28,759 nt of DNA from Actinomycetes bacterium (lineage in GTDB: Bacteria > Actinomycetota > Acidimicrobiia > Acidimicrobiales > CADCSY01): contig JAODBP010000267.1 in assembly GCA_025464025.1 (NCBI GenBank), positions 1 through 28,759 on the forward strand, given 5' to 3'. The stretch's first letter is position 1, and the number at the start of each line of letters is the position of its first letter. Position numbers and translations under genes: made by a program. The notes beneath the pieces were generated by a model that saw only the letters and a list, made by a program, of their open reading frames with translations, was not told the DNA's origin and made no database searches. Shown one piece after another: positions 24,247 through 28,759 of this stretch.

Positions 24247-26616
24247 ATGGCCGGGGAGCTGCGCGTCTACCTCGGCGCCGCCCCCGGCGTGGGCAAGACC
24301 TACGCCATGCTCGACGAGGTGCGGCGCCGGCTCGGTCGCGGGGCCCGCACGGCGGTCGTCGGGGTCGACACCCACGACCGTCCGGGCACGGCCGAGCTGC
24401 TCGACGCCCTGCCGGTCGTCGACGGCGAACCCGACGCCGCCTCGCTCCTGTCGGTCGGGCTCCAGGTGGTCGGCGTCGACGACCTGGCCCGGCCCGGCCG
24501 GCTGGCCGCCGTGGCCGCGCTGGTCGCCGCCGGCGTCACCGTGGTGACGACGCTCGACATCGGCGAGATCGAATCGCTCTCCGACGTGGTCGGCGAGATC
24601 ACCGGCGCCCCGGCGGTCGGCACCGTGCCCGACGCGTTCCTGCGCGACGCGTCGGTCGAGCTGGTCGACATGACACCCGAGGCCCTCCGCCGCCGGCTGG
24701 CCCACGGCAACGTCTTCCCCGCCGGCGAGGTCGACGCCCGGACGGCCAACGTCTTCCGGCTCGAGAACCTGGCAGCTCTCCGGGAGCTGGCCCTGCGGTG
24801 GGTCGCCGACCACGCCGGGCCGGCCGACACGGGCGAGCGGGTGGCCGTCGCCGTCACCGGCGCGCCGGGGGCCGACCAGCTCGTGCGCCGCGCCGCCCGC
24901 ATCGCCGGGCGGTCGCACGCCGGGCTCGTCGGCGTCCACGTGCGGGTGCCGACCGGTCGTCGCCCGGCGACGCCAGGCGACGTCCTCGAGGACACCCGGG
25001 TGCTGCTGTCCGACCTCGGCGGTGAGTACCGCGAGGTGGCGGGGGCCGACGTCGCCCTCGCCCTGGTGCAGGCCGCCCTGGCCGAGCGGGCCACGCAGCT
25101 CGTGCTCGGGGCCAGCCGCCGATCGCGCCTGCACGAGCTGGTCTCCGGCTCGGTGATCGCCGACGTGATGCGCCACGCCGGCACCGAGCTCGACGTCCAC
25201 GTGATCGGCACCGAGGGCGGCCACGAGCGGCCGGCCCGCCGGACCGGGACGATGGCGCTGCCGGGCCGGCGCCGGGCCCTGGGGTGGGCGATCCTCGTGG
25301 TCGGCCTGCCCGCCCTCACCGCCCTGCTCACCGGGTTCGGCTCCGACCTCGACCTGCCGAGCGCCCTGCTCCTGTACCTGCTGCTGGTGGTGGCCGGGGC
25401 GGCGACGGGTGGCGTCGGGCCGGCGGCGGTGGGCGCGCTGGCCGCCTTCCTCCTGGCCAACTGGTACTTCATCCCGCCGCTCCACCACTGGGAGATCGAC
25501 AACGCCGAGGACGTGGTCGCGCTCTTCACGTTCGTGGTGGTGGCCGCCGTGGTGGCCGGGCTCGTCGTCCACGCGGCGCGGCGACAGGCCGAGTCGGCCC
25601 GGGCCCGGGCCGAGGCCCGCATGCTGGCCGACATGAGCGGTGCGTCGGTCGGCGACGACCCGCTCGCCGTGCTGCTGGCCCAGCTGCGGGAGGCGTTCGA
25701 CCTGACCGGCGCGGCGGTCGTGCGCACCGACGACGGCCGCATCGAGGCCGAGGTCGGCACCCTGGGCGGCGCCACCGAGCTCACCGTGCCGTTGGGGACC
25801 GAGCACCAGCTGGTGGCGTCGGGCCGCATGCTGTCGGCCGAGGACCGGGGCATCGTGGCCGTGGTGGCCGACCACCTCACCGCCGCCCTCCGCACCCGGC
25901 AGCTCCGGGTCGAGGCGTCGACGGCGTCGGCACTGGCCGAGGCGAACGAGCTGCGCACGGCGATCCTCGCGGCCGTCTCCCACGACCTGCGCACGCCGCT
26001 CGCCTCGATCAAGGCGTCGGTGACGAGCCTGCGCCAGGACGACGTCGAGTGGCCGCCCGAGGCCGTGGCCGAGTTCCTGGCCATGATCGACGAGGAGACC
26101 GACCGGCTCGACGGCCTCGTCGGCAACCTGCTCGACCTCAGCCGGCTCCAGACCAACACCCTCCAGATCCTCGAGCGGGCCGTCGGGCTGGAGGAGGTCG
26201 CCCCGGCCGCCGTGGCCAGCCTCGGTGATCGTGCCGCGACCGTCGACCTCGACGTGCCCGAGACGCTGCCGCGGGTGCGGGTCGACCCCGGCCTGCTCGA
26301 GCGGGCGCTGGCCAACCTGGTCTCGAACGCGGTGGCGTGGTCGCCGCCCGGGGCCCGGGTGCGGGTCGACGCCTCGCCGGTGGGTGACCGGGTCGACCTG
26401 CGCGTCGTCGACCGCGGACCGGGCATCCCGGTGCAGGCCCGCCAGCGGGTGTTCGAGCCGTTCCAGCGGCTGGGCGACCGCGGCACCGACGGTGTGGGCC
26501 TCGGCCTGGCCGTGGCCCGCGGGTTCGTCACCGCCATGGGCGGCGAGCTGCTGGTGGAGGACACCCCCGGCGGCGGCACGACGATGGTCGTCAGCTTCCC
26601 GGCGGTGCAGCGCTGA
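24247..26616 (+). CDS. KdpD-like sensor histidine kinase with shortened N-terminal nucleotide-binding region
   Basis: 789 residues (KdpD of E. coli is nearly 900). Domains: KdpD N-domain (1-190) with Walker A GAAPGVGKT (10-18); Usp-like domain (about 198-330) with LVLGASRRSRLHELVSGS; four membrane helices (about 337-450) containing LANWYFIPPLHHWEIDNAED; GAF-like region (about 470-560); HisKA with phosphoacceptor His579 (AVSHDLRTPLASIK); HATPase with NLVSNAVAW, DRGPGIP and GVGLGLAVARG. The segment that in KdpD reads DELAHTNAPGSRHPKRWQD is reduced to VVGVDDLARPGR, so the usual Walker B region and following loop are degenerate. Its partner regulator follows. No kdpFABC potassium-pump genes are in the window, so its target is not established. 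Confidence 0.93.
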   Translation: MAGELRVYLGAAPGVGKTYAMLDEVRRRLGRGARTAVVGVDTHDRPGTAELLDALPVVDGEPDAASLLSVGLQVVGVDDLARPGRLAAVAALVAAGVTVVTTLDIGEIESLSDVVGEITGAPAVGTVPDAFLRDASVELVDMTPEALRRRLAHGNVFPAGEVDARTANVFRLENLAALRELALRWVADHAGPADTGERVAVAVTGAPGADQLVRRAARIAGRSHAGLVGVHVRVPTGRRPATPGDVLEDTRVLLSDLGGEYREVAGADVALALVQAALAERATQLVLGASRRSRLHELVSGSVIADVMRHAGTELDVHVIGTEGGHERPARRTGTMALPGRRRALGWAILVVGLPALTALLTGFGSDLDLPSALLLYLLLVVAGAATGGVGPAAVGALAAFLLANWYFIPPLHHWEIDNAEDVVALFTFVVVAAVVAGLVVHAARRQAESARARAEARMLADMSGASVGDDPLAVLLAQLREAFDLTGAAVVRTDDGRIEAEVGTLGGATELTVPLGTEHQLVASGRMLSAEDRGIVAVVADHLTAALRTRQLRVEASTASALAEANELRTAILAAVSHDLRTPLASIKASVTSLRQDDVEWPPEAVAEFLAMIDEETDRLDGLVGNLLDLSRLQTNTLQILERAVGLEEVAPAAVASLGDRAATVDLDVPETLPRVRVDPGLLERALANLVSNAVAWSPPGARVRVDASPVGDRVDLRVVDRGPGIPVQARQRVFEPFQRLGDRGTDGVGLGLAVARGFVTAMGGELLVEDTPGGGTTMVVSFPAVQR

Positions 26617-26717
26617 TGGTCTCGCTCCGCAGGCTCCGCAGGCTCCGCTCGACGGGCGACGGCAGCCCCGTGGCCCACCCGCGGCCTTCGTCGCCGTGTT
26701 CCGGAGACCACAGGTGA
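26616..26717 (+). CDS. Possible 33-codon bridging ORF between kinase and regulator genes
   Basis: The ATG (26616-26618) shares its A with the kinase stop (TGATG), and the TGA (26715-26717) overlaps the regulator GTG start (GTGA, 26714-26717), so the frame exactly fills the gap. The peptide begins MVSLRRLRRLRSTGDG and is Arg-rich. Its LRR stretch comes from a 9-bp tandem repeat (CTCCGCAGG, 26625-26648, about 2.7 copies). It may serve only to carry ribosomes from one gene to the next. Chance is a real alternative for so short a frame. Confidence 0.35.
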   Translation: MVSLRRLRRLRSTGDGSPVAHPRPSSPCSGDHR

Positions 26718-27415
26718 CTCGGGTCCTCGTCGTCGACGACGAGCCGCAGATCCGTCGGGCCCTGAGCACCAACCTCCGGGCGCGCGGCTTCGAGATCGAC
26801 CTGGCCGAGACCGGCGAGCAGGCGCTCGAGCTGGCCGCCCGCCACCGGCCCGACCTGGTGGTGGTCGACCTCGGCCTGCCCGGCATCGACGGCGTCGAGG
26901 TCGTGCGGGGGCTGCGGGGCTGGACGAACGTGCCGATCGTCGTGCTCTCGGTCCGCGACGCCGAGTCGGACAAGGTGCGGGCCCTCGACGCCGGGGCCGA
27001 CGACTACGTGACCAAGCCGTTCGGCATGGACGAGCTGCTGGCCCGCATGCGGGCTGCCCTGCGCCGGGCCGTGCCGACCGACGCGGCCGAGGAGCCGGTG
27101 GTCGAGACGCCCGACTTCCGCGTCGACCTGGCCGGCAAGCGGGTCACGACGGCGGCGGGCGAGGTGCGGTTGACGCCCACCGAGTGGCACCTGGTCGAGG
27201 TGCTGGTGCGCCACGCCGGGAAGCTGGTGAGCCAGCGCCAGCTCCTCCAGGAGGTGTGGGGCCCGAGCTACGGGCGGGAGACCAACTACCTCCGCGTCTA
27301 CCTGGCCCAGATCCGGCGCAAGCTCGAGCCCGACCCGGCCCACCCCCGCTACTTCCTCACCGAGCCCGGCATGGGCTACCGGTTCCTCCCACCTGTCGCC
27401 GATCAACCGAACTGA
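26714..27415 (+). CDS. KdpE/OmpR-type response regulator
   Basis: 233 residues. Receiver domain: acidic pair Asp8-Asp9 (VLVVDDEPQIRR), phospho-acceptor Asp52 (VVVDLGLPGIDG), Ser79 and Lys101 (YVTKPFGMDELLAR). The OmpR/PhoB winged helix follows: VRLTPTEWHLVEVLVRHAGKLV, QLLQEVWG, TNYLRVYLAQIRRKLEPDP and a wing with PGMGYRF. This is the KdpE subfamily pattern. The GTG start has GGAG (26703-26706) 7 nt upstream. It is paired with the KdpD-like kinase. The last two codons and the stop lie inside the palindromic element at 27407-27460, suggesting the 3' end was supplied by that element. Confidence 0.94.
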   Translation: MTRVLVVDDEPQIRRALSTNLRARGFEIDLAETGEQALELAARHRPDLVVVDLGLPGIDGVEVVRGLRGWTNVPIVVLSVRDAESDKVRALDAGADDYVTKPFGMDELLARMRAALRRAVPTDAAEEPVVETPDFRVDLAGKRVTTAAGEVRLTPTEWHLVEVLVRHAGKLVSQRQLLQEVWGPSYGRETNYLRVYLAQIRRKLEPDPAHPRYFLTEPGMGYRFLPPVADQPN

Positions 27416-27460
27416 CGATGGTGGGTGGACAGATCTGTCCACCAACCGTCGCCGGTTCGG
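27407..27460. repeat. 54-bp palindromic element, copy 2
   Basis: Two 27-nt arms meet at 27433/27434 with centre ACAGATCTGT. Non-pairs: A27415/C27452 and G27423/A27444; T27413/G27454 and T27419/G27448 would be G-U pairs in RNA. The outer right arm CCGTCGCCGGTTCG is identical to copy 1 (22382-22433), but the middle 7-bp stem differs while still pairing at 6 of 7. It contains the stop codon of the response regulator. No T-run follows. Confidence 0.9.
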
Positions 27461-27495
27461 AGGTGGGGTGGGGTTCGAGGGCGAACGGTCACGGT

Positions 27496-28548
27496 GTGTT
27501 CATCCGCCGTTCAGCCGCCTTGGCCCTCGTGCTCGCGCTGCTGGCGGCGATGCCTGCGATCGCCCGGCCGGCAGCACCGGGGGGACTGCCGTGCTCGGGC
27601 GATCCGGGGCAGGTGCACCGGCTCGACGTGACGATCGCGGGCGTGCGCACGTGGGGCCTCTACGCCGTGCCGCAGGGGAAGCCGGTCGGCATGGTGGCGT
27701 TCGCCCACGGCTACGGCCACACGCCGGAGTCGTGGCGGAAGCACCTGAGCGACGTGGCCCGTCGGGAGCACGTGATCGCCTTCGCCATGAACTACCGCGG
27801 CAGCATCGAGCGCCCGACCGTCCGGGGATGGCGGGTGGCCGAGGGCGCGTCCGACACCATCGCCGTGGCCCGTCGCTTCGACGCGGCCTGCCATCCCCGC
27901 ACGGTGGTGGCCTACGGCGTGAGCATGGGCGGCAACACCTCGGGCCTGGCCGTCGCCGCCGGGATCCGCAAGGCCAAGGCCCCGAACACCAGCGGCGACC
28001 GCCCGCTCTTCGACTGGTGGATCGACGTCGAGGGCGCGGCGAACGTGGTCGAGACCTACCAGGAGGCCCGATCGCTGGCCGCCTCCGGCAACGCCTTCGC
28101 CGTCCAGGCCCGGCAGGACATCGAGGCCGAGATGGGCGGCCCGTTCGAGCAGCGCCGCGACGTCTACCTCGAGCGAACCGTCGTCAACCGGGTCGCCGAC
28201 ATCGCCGCGTCGGGCATCGGTGGGGTGGTCATCGTGCACGGCGCCTGCGACGGGCTGGTGCCGTACGACCAGAGCCGCGAGCTGGCCACCGTGCTGCGGA
28301 AGGCGGGTGTGCCGGTCCAGTTCTTCACCGTCGGCACGAAGCCGGCCGGCACCGAGTCGGGCACCACCCTCGACGGCTACGCCCCGGTCGACCACGACTC
28401 GCCCTTCGCCGGCCACGCCAGCGAGGCCAGCGACGGGCACCTCGTCGGCAACCTGGGCTTCGCCCGGCTCCACGCCCTGTTCCAGGGCGACCGGCCCGAC
28501 CACGACCGCGAGGTCGCCGTCGACGGCCGGTCCGGCGCCTCGACCTAG
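27496..28548 (+). CDS. Secreted alpha/beta hydrolase
   Basis: 350 residues from the GTG at 27496. A signal peptide opens the protein (VFIRRSAALALVLALLAAMPAIA, cleavage probably near residue 24-28). The mature part has the oxyanion segment FAHGYGHTPESW (69-80), nucleophile elbow GVSMGG with Ser143, a candidate acid in VHGACDGLVPYDQS, and a late His in SDGHLVGNLGF; the EGAANVVETY region suggests a lid. It resembles extracellular esterases or peptidases of the prolyl-oligopeptidase-like hydrolase group; the substrate cannot be told. An upstream in-frame ATG at 27418 would place the palindromic element inside the gene and bury the signal peptide, so GTG 27496 is preferred. It converges on a gene ending at 28718. 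Confidence 0.88.
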   Translation: MFIRRSAALALVLALLAAMPAIARPAAPGGLPCSGDPGQVHRLDVTIAGVRTWGLYAVPQGKPVGMVAFAHGYGHTPESWRKHLSDVARREHVIAFAMNYRGSIERPTVRGWRVAEGASDTIAVARRFDAACHPRTVVAYGVSMGGNTSGLAVAAGIRKAKAPNTSGDRPLFDWWIDVEGAANVVETYQEARSLAASGNAFAVQARQDIEAEMGGPFEQRRDVYLERTVVNRVADIAASGIGGVVIVHGACDGLVPYDQSRELATVLRKAGVPVQFFTVGTKPAGTESGTTLDGYAPVDHDSPFAGHASEASDGHLVGNLGFARLHALFQGDRPDHDREVAVDGRSGAST

Positions 28549-28718
28549 AAGGAACAGTGCCGAGAGGACGACTGGCCCGGGGCCGGGTCAGTCGGCCGGA
28601 GGCTCGATCTCGCGGCCTCGGCCGCCGCACGCCGAAGCCATCTCGGCACGCGCCGCAGGCGCCCCTACGACGGCCGATGCGGGACCAGGCCAGGCGGCCT
28701 CTCGGCGCTGTTCTTCCT
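28547..28718. repeat. Convergent intergenic region bounded by 16-bp inverted repeats
   Basis: Arms GAACAGTGCCGAGAGG (28552-28567) and CCTCTCGGCGCTGTTC (28698-28713) pair at 15 of 16 positions, with the remaining one a G-U pair in RNA. They lie just inside the stop codons of two converging genes. The 130-bp interior is GC-rich, with smaller dyads (CCCGGGGCCGGG, 28577-28588), and shows no ORF I would trust. It may be a bidirectional terminator, a structured RNA or a small mobile (MITE-like) insertion. Confidence 0.55.
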
Positions 28719-28759
28719 TACGCCAGCAGCCCCTTCACCACGGCCTGGAGCGTCACGTC
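28718..28759 (-). CDS. C-terminal end of an unidentified protein (gene continues past window)
   Basis: Thirteen codons read DVTLQAVVKGLLA before a TAA stop (28718-28720, reverse). The frame is open to the window edge and the amphipathic helix-like sequence is protein-like, but too short to identify. It converges on the secreted hydrolase gene. The placement of the inverted repeats just beyond the stop supports a real gene end. Confidence 0.45.
   Translation of the reverse strand, partial: DVTLQAVVKGLLA

Noticed and set aside
24247..27415. A potassium-pump (kdp) locus
   Set aside because: Only the sensor and regulator are here. Neighbours are an RNA helicase and a secreted hydrolase; no KdpA, KdpB or KdpC sequence was found.
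27418..27495. N-terminal extension of the secreted hydrolase from ATG 27418
   Set aside because: It would translate half of the palindromic element and push the signal peptide 26 residues inward; GTG 27496 gives a normal signal peptide start.

Overview
The window is very GC-rich (roughly 70-75% by eye) with short intergenic gaps, many GTG/TTG starts and frequent 4-bp ATGA/GTGA/TTGA gene overlaps. This points to a high-GC actinobacterium. The catalogue (luciferase-like monooxygenase, P450, fused branched-chain-type ABC transporter, Baeyer-Villiger monooxygenase operon, SHOCT-type small protein) suggests the Acidimicrobiia (Iamia-like), but that lineage call is an inference. I see no rRNA, tRNA, CRISPR array, transposase or phage gene, and no gene-free stretch above about 180 bp.

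Left part (1-7449): a minus-strand group holds a 3'-truncated luciferase-like oxidoreductase, an SF2 helicase with a C-terminal cysteine cluster, and a DegT/RfbH-type PLP enzyme whose catalytic lysine is replaced by histidine. Then come a VOC protein, a small methyltransferase, a tiny membrane protein, a P450 and a 278-residue protein of unknown function.

Transporter block (7533-14186): four plus-strand genes, each overlapping the next by 4 bp. They encode an exported, C-terminally anchored protein of unknown function, an N-terminally anchored substrate-binding protein, a fused LivH-LivM permease and a fused LivF-LivG ATPase. Together they form a compact hydrophobic-amino-acid-type (HAAT) uptake system with an extra surface partner.

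Catabolic operon (17955 down to 14110, minus): MerR regulator, Baeyer-Villiger monooxygenase, SDR dehydrogenase and alpha/beta hydrolase, all joined by 4-bp overlaps. Upstream is a TTGACA-N17-CATGAT promoter overlapped by an 18-bp perfect palindrome. The enzyme order suits alcohol to ketone to ester to hydrolysis products.

Export operon (21315 down to 18927, minus): PadR regulator, DrrA-like ATPase and ABC-2 permease, also coupled, with a promoter embedded in 14-bp tandem repeats. Between these two minus-strand operons lie a methyltransferase and a small membrane protein.

Right part (21422-28759): a heme-oxygenase-like diiron protein, a SHOCT small protein, a DEAD-box RNA helicase, a KdpD/KdpE-like two-component pair bridged by a possible 33-codon ORF, a secreted alpha/beta hydrolase, and the last codons of a converging gene. 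Two 52-54 bp palindromic elements (22382-22433 and 27407-27460) share outer stems and centre but have different, still-pairing middle segments. They look like members of a structure-conserved repeat family and are the most unexpected non-coding signal here.
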